DNA from: Rhodotorula mucilaginosa
Taxonomy: Eukaryota; Basidiomycota; Microbotryomycetes; Sporidiobolales; Sporidiobolaceae
Assembly (NCBI GenBank): GCA_034406715.1
Contig: CP137864.1
Coordinates: 868,001-932,000 of the forward strand
Length of the DNA stretch: 64,000 nt
Reading direction: 5' to 3'
In this document: piece after piece, positions 31,056 to 41,718 of the stretch
How positions within the stretch are numbered: the stretch's first letter is position 1
Layout: each line of letters begins with the position of its first letter
Translations under genes and position numbers: made by a program
The notes under the pieces: generated by a model
What the model was told of the DNA's origin: nothing
The model's input: the letters and a program-made list of their open reading frames with translations, nothing else
The model's database searches: none

Positions 31056-33268
31056 ATGAGCAAGTCGCCGAAAGCCCTGCTGCCTTCCAGCCTCTCGCTC
31101 GCGAGTTTCTCGCGCGCACTCCCCGCCGCCAACGCCGCACAGAGGCAGTCCGCCTCGATCGCGTCCACCTCGGCCAAGCGCACTGCCCTTGCGAATGGAC
31201 TCGCGGTCGAGGCATCGGCGGCGAGTGAGGCCGTCGGTCGACCGCCGCAGTCAAGACCCGCCTCGCCCCTCTCGACGCAGCCGGCACGGAGGTCCACTCA
31301 CGCCGCCCGAGTCGCCGCGCACCGAGCCGCGTACGCTTCCTCGTCGAGCACCGCCAGCAGCAGCAGAAGCAGCGCAGGACCATTGCTGCGACGAGCTCGC
31401 TCCGTCGCTGCATCCCCCTCGAGCGGACACTACTACCCTTCCTTCACCGACGCGAGCTCGTCAGCTTGCGCCTCCTCCTCGTCCGGTGCCGGACCTTCGC
31501 GCTATTTCCACTCGGCGCACTGTACCCGACACCAGCAAGCGATCTCCCCCGCATCCGGCAGCAGCGGCGGCGGGATCGTGCCTCCGCCTGGGTCCGAGCA
31601 TCACGCGAGCAGCAGCGGCGCATTAGGAGGAGGAGCAGGAGGAGGAGCCAGCGGCGCAGACGGACCTTTTCAGGCCAAGCACCACTCGTCGCTCCCACTC
31701 GCGTCGCACGACGGTCCGACGCTCTTGTCCGGTTCCGTCGCGCCAGGCTCCGGCTCCGGCTCGTCCCCGCCGACCGCGCTCGATGCCGCTCCGAGCAGCA
31801 CCACACCCGCCTCGACCTCCCAGACGCAGCAACACCACTCTTCTTCGACGTCGTCGAACGCCATCCCCGCGACACTCTTCTCGCACGCCCCGCCCGCCTC
31901 GCTCCCGTCGCACGCGCTGCCAGCCTTTTTCGGCTCGGCGCTCAACATTGCCCGCCGCTCGAACCTCGTCTTCAGGAACGGCGCGTACGGTATCCCCAAA
32001 GCGGATCACCACCGCGCGAGGGTCTCGGCAAAGGGCAAGGAAAAGGCCATCTCGCTGGCGGAAGCGAGCGACGCCGAACACTACCTCAGCGTCGGGGTTG
32101 GCGAGGATGCTGTGCGTCCTCTCTACGCTTTACTCCCCCTGTCTACGAATTCACCCTGACAGTCTCCTCGCTCTCAGTACTTCTTGAGACCAGACTCGCT
32201 CGGCGTGGCCGACGGCGTGGGTGGTTGGTCCGGTCACGCTGGCGCCAACTCGGCGCGGTGGGCTCGCAAATTTATGCACCGTGCGTCTTCATTCTTCTCC
32301 CTAGCCTTTGCGACATGGTTCACGCTGAACGCGACTTGCCCCTCGTCCATAGACTGCTCGGCAGAACTGGCGCGCTACGAAAATGTCGACGACGACATGT
32401 TTCTGCATTACTACGAGGTCGACCCGGTCGACGTCATGCAGCGCGCATACGAAAAGACTCTCTCCGAGTGTAAAGAAGAGGTACGTTCTGCCGTTCTAGC
32501 CGTCGGCTGCCGACGCATGGGGAGCCGGGACAGCCTCTTGGAACTCTCGGTCGCTAACCCGACGGCATGCCGTTCGTTCGGCGTTCAGGGGACGATCGGC
32601 TCCTCGACGGCGCTTCTGGCCATCTTGCGGAACGACGAGCTGCGGTTAGCAAACCTCGGCGACTGCTCGTGCTGCGTGATCCGTGGCGACGAGTACATCT
32701 TCCGGACCGAGGAGCAGCAGCACCGGTTCAATTACCCGTTCCAGGCGGGCACGAACGCCAAAGACACGCCGGCCAAGGATGCGCAAAAGTTTGCGATCAA
32801 GGTCCGCAAGGACGACATTGTCATCTTGTCGAGTGACGGACTCGTCGACAATGTCTTTTCGGACGACATGCTCGACGAGGTGTTGAGGTTCGTCGGGTCG
32901 GCGACTCCTCCTCCTCCGAACCTTCCTACTTCTACTCCGACGACAACGAACGGGAACGGAGTTGGTCCACCGCGCTTCTCGCTTCGCCGGTTCTCGCCGC
33001 AAGCCGTGTCGGAAGCGTTGTGTCACCGCGCCAAGAGCGTGTACGAGGACCAGCGCGCGGTCGCGAGTCCGTTCCAGCAGCGCGCGATGGAGGAAGGGAT
33101 CCACTACGCCGGAGGCAAGATTGACGACATCAGCTGCCTCGTCGGCGTCGTCGGCGAACTGGAAGCGAGTCCGGTGAGCCCGCGCTTCTGTCCGCTGGGG
33201 AGGGTGCTAGTTCTGGCCGGCGCTGACCTTGGAGAGTTGTCCTGCAGAATCGCCGCGACGTGACCTAG
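31056..33268 (+). CDS. PTC7: PTC7-type protein phosphatase 2C
   Basis: Ser/Thr phosphatase of the PPM family; in yeast Ptc7 acts in mitochondria on Coq7 to control ubiquinone synthesis. ATG at 31056 (MSKSPKALLPSSLSLASFSR), with an Arg/Ser/Ala-rich start that could target mitochondria. A long Ser-rich region precedes the catalytic domain. Metal and catalytic motifs: GVADGVGGWSGHAGANSARW, GSSTALLAILRNDELRLANL followed by GDCSCCVIRG, IVILSSDGLVDNV and GGKIDDISCLVGVV. Four Asp-containing motifs are present, so activity is expected. The final intron (gtgagc to cctgcag) leads to a terminal exon coding only NRRDVT before TAG 33266-33268. In yeast PTC7 is alternatively spliced; nothing here shows that directly. 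Confidence 0.9.
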
Positions 33269-33885
33269 ACCTCTCTTTTCGCCCTATCGCCCTCTCGCAC
33301 ATATGTCCTGTGCCGCCTTTCTGTCCCTCCTGGACTGTATCATACTCTGTGGCCCCTTGCCTCGGCTTGTTCCTCTCCTCTATAGACATGGGTACTGATC
33401 ACTTCGTTTGTTGTTCTCGTTTTCTCTTGCAAGTACGACCCATCCTTTTTTCTCGCGATCGACTTCAATATCGGTGCGCTTGCACTACGTCTCTTCGCCA
33501 GTGCACAGTATGACGGGAGGGGACACGACTGGCGGCGAAAGCGGAGTCGTCGTTGCCGGTCCCGAGAGACGGGAACACTTTCTTCCGCCCTCGAGAGGCC
33601 GTACTCCGGTGATTGACATCGCACTATGCTTGGTGGGGCGCCCGAACTCGGAGCTTGCGATGCGCCTGAAGCAGAGCTCGGCAGGCGACATGGCGACTCC
33701 GCCACATTCGGGTCAAAGCCGAAGTGGGGCCTCGGACGTTCCGAACGTCGTCTTGCCGCCGCCGCGTTGCGTCCGCCGTCGACTTTGTCCTCGTGTGCTC
33801 ACGCCTCCTTCTTTCTCTCTTCTGCTTTCCTCACTTCACTCTGCAAGTCCCGCCTCGCATCCACCCAACCCGAGCAGCTCTCAAG
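33269..33885 (+). promoter_or_regulatory. PAL upstream region
   Basis: This 617-bp region between PTC7 and PAL must hold the PAL promoter. The last about 90 bases are strongly pyrimidine-rich (for example tttctctcttctgctttcct), a leader style common in highly expressed genes of these yeasts. PAL is known to be induced by phenylalanine in Rhodotorula; no named site for this could be recognised. Confidence 0.5.
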
Positions 33886-36417
33886 ATGGCCCCCTCCGTC
33901 GACTCGATCGCGACTTCGGTTGCCAACTCCCTCTCGAACGGGTTGCACGCCGCCGCCGCCGCCAACGGTGGCGACGTCCACAAGAAGACGGCCGGTGCTG
34001 GCTCCCTCCTCCCGACCACCGAGACGACCCAGCTCGACATCGTTGAGCGCATCTTGGCCGACGCCGGCGCGACGGACCAGATCAAACTCGATGGGTACAC
34101 CCTCACGCTCGGCGACGTCGTCGGCGCTGCTCGCCGTGGCCGCTCCGTCAAGGTCGCAGACAGCCCGCACATCCGCGAGAAGATCGATGCCAGTGTCGAG
34201 TTCCTCCGTACTCAGTGAGTCCGGACAGTGCCCCTTCTCTCGGAGCCTTCTCAAGGCGCTTCGATCGAGCCCATGCTGACTCCTTTCCCCGTACATTCCA
34301 GGCTCGACAACAGTGTCTACGGTGTCACGACCGGGTTTGGCGGCTCGGCCGACACCCGGACGGAGGATGCGATCTCGCTCCAGAAGGCGTGCGTACTTTC
34401 TTCGTCTGCCGTTTTCGATAGGCCATCTGAAGGACATTCCACTGACATTGTCACATTTCACGCAACACAGCCTGCTCGAGCACCAGCTCTGCGGTGTCCT
34501 CCCCACCTCGATGGATGGCTTTGCGCTCGGTCGCGGCCTCGAGAACTCGCTTCCGCTCGAAGTCGTCCGAGGCGCGATGACCATCCGTGTCAACTCGCTC
34601 ACTCGCGGTCACTCGGCGGTCCGCATCGTCGTCCTCGAAGCCCTCACCAACTTCCTCAACCACGGCATCACCCCGATCGTCCCGCTTCGAGGCACCATCT
34701 CGGCGTCGGGCGACCTTTCCCCCCTCTCTTACATCGCCGCCTCGATCACCGGCCACCCGGACTCGAAGGTCCACGTCGACGGCAAGATCATGTCCGCCCA
34801 GGAGGCGATCGCGCTCAAGGGTCTTCAGCCCGTCGTCCTCGGTCCGAAGGAGGGTCTCGGTCTCGTCAACGGCACGGCCGTCTCCGCCTCGATGGCGACG
34901 CTGGCCCTCACCGACGCACACGTCCTCTCGCTCCTCGCACAGGCGCTCACTGCTCTTACTGTCGAGGCCATGGTCGGACACGCCGGCTCGTTCCACCCAT
35001 TCCTCCACGACGTCACGCGCCCTCACCCGACCCAGATCGAGGTGGCGCGCAACATCCGGACTCTTCTCGAGGGCAGCAAGTACGCCGTCCACCACGAGAC
35101 TGAAGTCAAGGTCAAGGACGACGAGGGCATCCTCAGGCAGGACCGGTACCCGCTCCGCTGCTCGCCGCAGGTTCGTCTGCTTTTCCCACCTGGTCGAGCA
35201 CTTCGCCTCATCCGCGCGAAACTGACACCTGCCCTCGTTCGTGCACACAGTGGCTCGGTCCCCTTGTCAGCGACATGATTCACGCTCACGCTGTCCTCTC
35301 GCTCGAGGCTGGTCAGTCGACCACCGACAACCCGCTGATCGACCTCGAGAACAAGATGACCCACCATGGCGGAGCCTTCATGGCGAGCAGCGTCGGAAAC
35401 ACGATGGAGAAGACTCGGTACGTTCGGGAGTTCCAGCACCTTTTGGCATGCGAGATGATACTGACAGTCGGCCGTCCTCGAAACAGCCTCGCCGTCGCGC
35501 TGATGGGCAAGGTCAGCTTTACTCAGCTCACCGAGATGCTCAACGCCGGCATGAACCGGGCCCTTCCGTCCTGCCTCGCTGCCGAGGACCCTTCCCTCTC
35601 TTACCACTGCAAGGGTCTCGACATCGCCGCGGCCGCCTACACTTCCGAGGTCAGTCCCACATGCCTTTGACTTTTTCCGTTTCCCGCAAACCCACGCTGA
35701 CCTCGAGTGCCCTATCAACAGCTCGGTCACCTTGCCAACCCAGTTTCGACCCACGTCCAGCCGGCCGAGATGGGCAACCAGGCCATCAACTCGCTCGCCC
35801 TCATCTCGGCCCGCCGCACCGCCGAGGCGAACGACGTTCTCTCCCTCCTCCTCGCCACCCACCTCTACTGCGTCCTCCAGGCCGTCGACCTCCGCGCGAT
35901 GGAGTTTGAGCACACCAAGGCGTTCGAGCCGATGGTCACTGAGCTGTTGAAGCAGCACTTTGGCGCGCTCGCGACGGCCGAAGTTGAGGACAAGGTCCGC
36001 AAGTCGATCTACAAGCGGTTGCAGCAGAACAACTCGTACGACCTCGAGCAGCGGTGGCACGACACGTTCTCGGTCGCGACCGGTGCCGTCGTCGAGGCGC
36101 TCGCCGGCCAGGAGGTCTCGCTCGCGAGCCTCAACGCCTGGAAGGTCGCCTGCGCCGAGAAGGCTATCGCGCTCACCCGCTCCGTCCGCGACTCGTTCTG
36201 GGCCGCTCCGTCGTCGTCGTCGCCCGCGCTCAAGTACCTCTCCCCGCGGACGCGCGTCCTGTACTCGTTCGTCCGGGAGGAGGTCGGCGTCAAGGCCCGC
36301 CGCGGCGATGTCTACCTCGGCAAGCAGGAGGTCACGATCGGCACCAACGTCAGCCGCATCTACGAGGCGATCAAGAGCGGTCGCATCGCCCCCGTCCTCG
36401 TCAAGATGATGGCATAG
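33886..36417 (+). CDS. PAL: Phenylalanine ammonia-lyase
   Basis: Deaminates L-phenylalanine (and to some degree tyrosine) to trans-cinnamate and ammonia in the cytosol, opening the route to benzoate catabolism. ATG at 33886 (MAPSVDSIATSVANSLSNGL). Exons: 33886-34214, 34302-34388, 34471-35170, 35251-35417, 35487-35649 and 35722-36417, totalling 2142 nt and 713 residues. The self-forming MIO cofactor triad Ala-Ser-Gly is within GTISASGDLSPLSY (codons 34703-34711, residues 217-219). The catalytic tyrosine loop YGVTTGFGGSADT and NGTAVSASMATLAL are intact. From memory the product agrees with the sequenced R. mucilaginosa PAL, including its N-terminus, and is clearly different from the R. toruloides enzyme. 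No other phenylpropanoid gene lies nearby. Confidence 0.98.
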
Positions 36418-36991
36418 GGAAGGCGATCACCTCTTTCTCTCTCTCTCCGCTTGCTCGCTCTGGATCGGCGCATCCTTTTTTGGCCCGTGCTTGGTACTTC
36501 CCTCGGTTGTTCAACCCCTTCCTCTTTCCATGTCCTCGCCGAGACCTGTACTACCTCCCATATATCCTTTGGCCGTAGACCACAATAGTTCGTTATGCAT
36601 AAAGAAAAGTGCACTTCTACAAGACGGCGTCGGCGAGGTTGTTCGCGCTTGGGCGGCGTCGCCACTTTTGCGAGTTTCCGGAGTCGCTCAATCTCTTTCC
36701 TCGCGATGTGAAGCAGCGCCAGTCGCTACCGAAAAACACGTTCAGACAAGATCCGGCAGGCTGGGTAGCGAATTACAGTTTTTCGGGTCTCGGACTTGGT
36801 CTTTCGCGCGGAACGATGCTTCCTCCTGCAGAGAGGCGAACCGTCGCTACAGGCAACGAACCAACCGCCCAGATGGGCTTGCTGCGCAAGTTGACCCCTC
36901 GCAGACGGTCAGACGCGCGGACCAAGTCGAGCGCAGCTTCGTCGCCGCTCTCCCGCTCGACAACATCATCTCTCCGGTGAGGTCACCGTTG
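36418..36991. other. PAL 3' region and 5' region of the IML2-type gene
   Basis: This holds PAL downstream sequence (cttttttggcccg, then tatatccttt) and the upstream part of the next gene. The frame of the next gene is open well upstream of its first ATG (from about 36491), and another ATG in a different frame lies at 36815, so a short 5' exon may be hidden here. Confidence 0.4.
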
Positions 36992-39900
36992 ATGGAACGG
37001 TCTAATGCCGAACCTCGGGCTGATGCTGGTCTGTCCCCCAGGTCCACAGCAAGCCCGTCGAGCTCAAAGGCCCTCGACTCTGAGCGTCCTTCCCCAGCGA
37101 CGCCGCAACGATCGTTCCCCACCCCACCTCGCGATCCGCAAGTCGTCAAAGAGCTCGACGATGGTGTCCTCAACCCCCAAGCGGTGCGGCCTGCTTCAAA
37201 AACCCGCCATTTCGTGAGCGAACTTGAAACTTCCGAAGAGGAAGACAACAGCGACGGTTATGTGACCGCGTCCGAGGGCGAGGACGCTTTCGACGACGTC
37301 GTTTCTCTCGAGAAGGCATCGGCGCAGGTGGAGCCAAAGCCGTCACCGACACAGATGGATGATTTGGGAGGTGCTAAAGTACCGGGGGCAGCGGCGGCGG
37401 CGGTGGCACGGCGACCGCTCGGAAAACCGATGTCGCAGTTGACGGCGGCAGACGTCTCGCTCACCCCGGAGGAAATCAAAGAGGACATCCGGATCATATG
37501 GGAAGCGCTGTGAGTGACATGCGTGTGTTCAGAGCCGATCAACGCCTGACCTTGCTTCGCCGCCGGGCAGCCACCTCTTCCTCTCGTCCGAAATGATCGA
37601 GGCGGAGCAGATTTGCCTCAGAGGTTCGGACCACCGACTATACTTCGCTGTCGGATACTCTCTGATCCAAGCGATCAAGTCGATGGCGACCTTTGAGCCC
37701 GACGACCTCGAAGACGCGATCCAGTGTTGCCGAAACACGATCCACATCGCCCAACTCTTGCGCAAGCACGACTACGGGATCTTGGCGCGCGTGGGAAGCA
37801 TCGCAAAGGGATCCGCGTCCGTAGCAAGTGTTCGCACTATGACCGTCACCCAGCGGCACGCCGAGCTGGTCTATTCCGAGTGCACTCTGCTGAAGGTACT
37901 CAACTTCCTTCCCGCTCGTATTGGACAGCTCTGACCCCGAGACTGATACCGCTTCCCGTCTGCAGGCGGTCCTCTCGATGGCATACGCGGGCGACTTCAT
38001 CGCGTTCCTGAAAGAGGCACTGAACATGCGTGCCGCTCACGCCACCTATCGCACCTTGGCGCACTACGTCGAGGCGGCGGATGCGGCGTACGGAGGCGAA
38101 GACCCCACGATCGACCAGGACTTTCGCTCGGGCGTCAACCTCGGCAACGGCATGATCAGTCTCATCCTCTCGCTCCTGCCGTCCACGGTGCTCAAGATCG
38201 TCGAAGTCTTTGGCTTCTCTGGCGATCGTGAAGCAGCTTTGCGCATGCTCATGAAGCCCGGCGGCTGGAAAGCCGGCGCCGAGACGCCCGCGATAACTGA
38301 AGCTGAGCAGGGTATCCGGAGACCGAGTACGTGCTCTCTCTCTTTCTCCTGCCACCGTCACGAGGCCGACTTGTCTAGAGAAGCGGAGGCTGACAGCATT
38401 ACCTCACCCAGTTGCGGATCTAGTTCTCCTGATGTACCACCTAGTCATCGCAAATTATCTCCCGTAAGCCCCACCGTTCAGAGGTACCTCACGAAGCTCG
38501 AACTCACGACTCGCTCATTGCGCAGGGTTGGCGGTGTCGACATTGCCACCGCCTCGGTTATTCTCCGCTACAACCTCGACAAATATCCGAACGGGTGCGT
38601 GCGCGAATTGGCGACCGCTCATCCTCCCTACACCAGGCTCACTAGTTGTTCTTGACAGGATCTTTTTCTTGTATTACGCCGGTCGACTGAGATCGACGGA
38701 AACGCAGCTAGAAGAGGCGACGACGTGCTTCCGTCGCGCAATAGACGCTCAACGAGAATACAAACAGCTCGGCCACATCTGTTATTGGTGCGGCGCATTG
38801 AAAGCTCCTCGAGCTCCTCGCCAAGACCCGATTCCTGACCTCCTTCGAATACAAACGAACAGGGATCTTGGCCTCGCCGCGTTGGCACAGGGCGATTGGT
38901 CGCACGGATATGAATATTTCAACACGCTCCAGACCGAATCAAACTGGTCAAAGGTGGGTTCGGCTAGTTGTCGGTTCGGAAACGGAGTGCGCAGCTCGAC
39001 TAATTCTTGCGTGACGCTCGCAGGCCATCTACGCGTACAGCAAAGCCGTCATGCTTTACGAGCAAGACATCGACTCGGAAACGATCTCTGCGTTAATGCG
39101 CGAGGTCCCTCGGCTCCTCCAGAAGATTGCGGGCAAGTCGATCCCGCTCGAAAAGTTTGTCTCGCGGCGCGCGCGCAAGTTTGTCGCGCAGGGGAACCGG
39201 CTCCTCCTCGCCGGTCTCGACCTCGCCTACGTCCTGAACTGCTTCCTCCTCGCGCCCGGATTTGTCCTCCATGACGTGCACCTGAAGCAAGTTGACGAGG
39301 CGTTGGCGGAGCTCGAACGCGTGGCCGATCCGAGCGAGTATGGTCAAAATGGCGATGAATACTGGGACGGTGAGCCTGGCTCGCTTTGCTTGACCCTGAC
39401 GCGCCATACGATCCCGACAGATCGCTGATTTTTCGGACTCCACAGACTTCTGCCTGGCGCACATGTTGCGCGGCGTGATCTTGCGAGTCATGGCTCACCC
39501 GGAGCCGTACGTCAAGCAGCGACCTGCGAAGCCGCCCATCCCCGTCGAGGAGGCGGATACAGAGGCCCTCCGGTCTTTCGAGTATGTCCACTCTCGCGAT
39601 TTCGCGTCCTGTCTTTGGGAGCTGATGCTGTTCCTTTCCGCTCGGGCAGATTGGTCTTGCGCCACGGAAAAGACATCCAGCACGACCACCATCTCGTTTG
39701 GTTTACCCGTGCGTTCGAGAGCTGCGTGCCCCCTCCTCGGCTCAGACCATCGAGGCTCACATGTATTTCACGCTCAGACTATGAACTCGGCCGCTTGTAC
39801 CATGCGCAAGGACTCTGGAAACGAGCGCGCGAGGAGTACGACCTCGTCCTCACCGGCAAGCACCTCGAGACGAGCACCAAGAAGGGCAAGGGCAAGGTGT

Positions 39901-40065
39901 CTCTGCAGGTGAGCTGCCAGCTCTCTTGTCGACCCTCTGATCCGCGGGAACGTTGGAGAGCTCGAGTTCGAGGATACTGAGACGACTTTCGAAACCACGC
40001 AGAACATGGCTGTGCTACGCAGTAACGCAGGATTGCAGCTGCTGCGGGAGCAAGGTCACTACTGA
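36992..40065 (+). CDS. IML2: IML2/TTC39-family TPR protein
   Basis: Family members are outer-membrane or lipid-droplet associated proteins; yeast Iml2 is needed to clear inclusion bodies with lipid-droplet help. The first in-frame ATG is 36992 (MERSNAEPRADAGLSPRSTA), but the true 5' end is uncertain because coding-like sequence (QVERSFVAALPLDNIISP) lies upstream. Conserved family blocks follow: HLFLSSEMIEAEQICL, YSLIQAIKSMATFEPDDLED, GMISLILSLLPSTVLKIVEV with FGFSGDREAAL, and LFYYAGR-like IFFLYYAGRLRSTETQLEEA. Later come DLGLAALAQGDWSHGYEYF and DYELGRLYHAQGLWKRAREE. About eleven introns are needed. The terminal exon reads NMAVLRSNAGLQLLREQGHY to TGA 40063-40065. Confidence 0.82.
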
Positions 40066-40436
40066 GCCGACTCCTGTTTAGATGAGGGCTGTACTCTTCT
40101 CTCCCGTGCTAGCCGCGCGAAGACTCCCGGCCCGCCACCATGACCTGATCCGATATCCCCCGGCGTGCTCACGACCCGCTGTTGTTGTGATTCTAGTCGC
40201 CTGCAATCAGTATGCGCATTCCTAGACCGGTCGAGCGCGAGTGAGGCGAGAGCGGACATGCCCGAAGAAAGGAGTCAGGTCGAGCCCGGGGCCCTGCGAA
40301 CCTCTTGGGTTCCCTCACCTCTGGTCACTCTTCCCAACCCTCCTTGTAAGGCCGGTCGTGGTGCTACTAGACGCACTGGAACTGTACTGACTCCCTACGG
40401 CCACCCCCCGCCGCGCGCGCGTCTCTCTAGTCTGTC
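40066..40436. other. Intergenic, promoter of the MLRQ-type gene
   Basis: This 371-bp stretch shows no coding signal. It holds the downstream region of the IML2-type gene and the promoter of the gene at 40437. A C-rich run (ccaccccccgccgcgcgcgcg) precedes the ATG. Confidence 0.4.
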
Positions 40437-41369
40437 ATGTTTGCCGCTGCCCGTGTCGGTCTCCGCTCCGCTGCCCCCGTCGCTCGTCGCAACGCCTCGA
40501 CCCAGGCTGGCGCGAACGTCAAGAAGACGTGCGTTCACCCTCCTGCCTCGGACTGTATCGTGTGTGCGCCGCAGGAGCTGACATTGACGCCACACCCGTG
40601 TTGCCACTCACCCACCTCCCCCCAATTCCCCTCGGCACGCCAATCTCTCTCTCCTTGGCTTGTCGGTCTCCTGCAGGCTCTGGCAGACGTGGTACGAGCC
40701 GGCCGCCCTCCCCATCTTTGCCGTTGTCGGCGCCGGTGAGTCGTCCTCCCTCGAGCCCTATACCCGCCCCGCCCAGATCGCCGGCCGGTGTTCCGTCATC
40801 GGCGAGCTCCCATCCAGGCACCCCTCTCATCCTCAAGCGAGAGCGAAGGGATCGCCGCGGTCCACTATTCAGTCAAACTGCTTCTACAAGATCACTGTTA
40901 CTTACTCGTACGCGTATTGTGCCTCCGCCCTCTCCGCAGCCTGCTTCGGTGCGGGTTGGTACCTGACCCGTCTCGCTCGTCACGGTGGTACGTCCGCTTC
41001 CCTTGCACTGTCAGTCTCGCTTATACACACTGACCGGTTCCTTTTAACCACGCAGACGTTATCTGGGGTGAGTTTGACCTTCCAGACGCCGATACATGCG
41101 AGGCCCGAGTTCTCGCGGTTTCACCTTCCACTACATTCGTTTCTCTTGGCTGACAACATTGCTGCCTTGCACCATGTCATGTAGACCGACACAACAACCC
41201 GACTGTGAGTCTTGACGTCCCCAGACGGCATGCCGTGAGGAAAGACGACGCGCTGACGTTTTCCTCCCCCGCGCAGCCCTGGAACAACATCGAGCAGGGC
41301 ACCCTTACCAAGATGTACACGACCCAGCCGGAAGCCTTCGACAAGGTGTACAAGCGTGAGCGCCTTTAA
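40437..41369 (+). CDS. NDUFA4/MLRQ-type small respiratory-chain subunit
   Basis: Small single-span inner-membrane protein of the B12D/MLRQ family, found with complex I and complex IV. ATG at 40437 (MFAAARVGLRSAAPVARRNA), an evident mitochondrial presequence. Six exons code about 107 residues. The core after splicing reads LWQTWYEPAALPIFAVVGA, then ACFGAGWYLTRLARHG, DVIW, DRHNNPT and PWNNIEQGTLTKMYTTQPEA. The hydrophobic segment IFAVVGAACFGAGWYLTRL is the membrane span, followed by the family pattern W-D-R-x-N-N-P-x-P-W. Two exons are very small (41056-41067 and 41185-41204). The stop is read at 41367-41369 after KVYKRERL; a gtgagc sequence at that point could alternatively be a donor. Confidence 0.82.
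41056..41067 (+). other. 12-nt microexon
   Basis: ACGTTATCTGGG lies between cacgcag and gtgagt. It continues the phase-1 codon from the previous exon to read D-V-I-W-(G..). Its length is a multiple of three, so skipping it removes four residues without shifting the frame. Confidence 0.7.
41185..41204 (+). other. 20-nt microexon
   Basis: Between atgtag and gtgagt lies a 20-base exon reading (G)AC CGA CAC AAC AAC CCG ACT, i.e. D-R-H-N-N-P-T. It supplies the conserved R-x-N-N-P motif and joins in phase 0 to PWNNIEQG. Confidence 0.75.
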
Positions 41370-41718
41370 GCCGCTCTCTGCTTCTATACGCTTGTAGAGT
41401 AGACGGCCTGGTGTCGGATTGTAGATTCTTCAGAGGAGGGCGCTTTTTTTCGTTTTCAAGCGGCGGGCAGCGGTTATGCATAGACTTCTTACACCATACT
41501 TTCCTCTTGCGCACACTTCGTCAGCTCAGTCTCTGCTGGCTCCGTACTCTTGTCGATCGGAAGTCCGATGCGGATCCGCGTTCGTGTTCGCTAACTTGTC
41601 CGTCAACATTCCCCGGCCCCGCCCTAAACTGGAGCTGCTCACTGAAGATCGGTCTCAGCCTGGACATGGACTGGCCGAGCCTTCGACGCGGTTAAGCCTG
41701 CCAGAGGAGCGAGGGACG
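41370..41718. other. Intergenic region
   Basis: This 349-bp stretch between two plus-strand genes has a T-rich section (cgctttttttcgttttc at about 41440), probably the 3' UTR of the MLRQ gene. The rest is the promoter of the next gene. No coding signal is seen. Confidence 0.4.

Noticed and set aside
33886-36417. PAL as part of a phenylpropanoid gene cluster
   Set aside because: The neighbours are PTC7 and an IML2-type protein, which are not functionally linked. PAL stands alone here.
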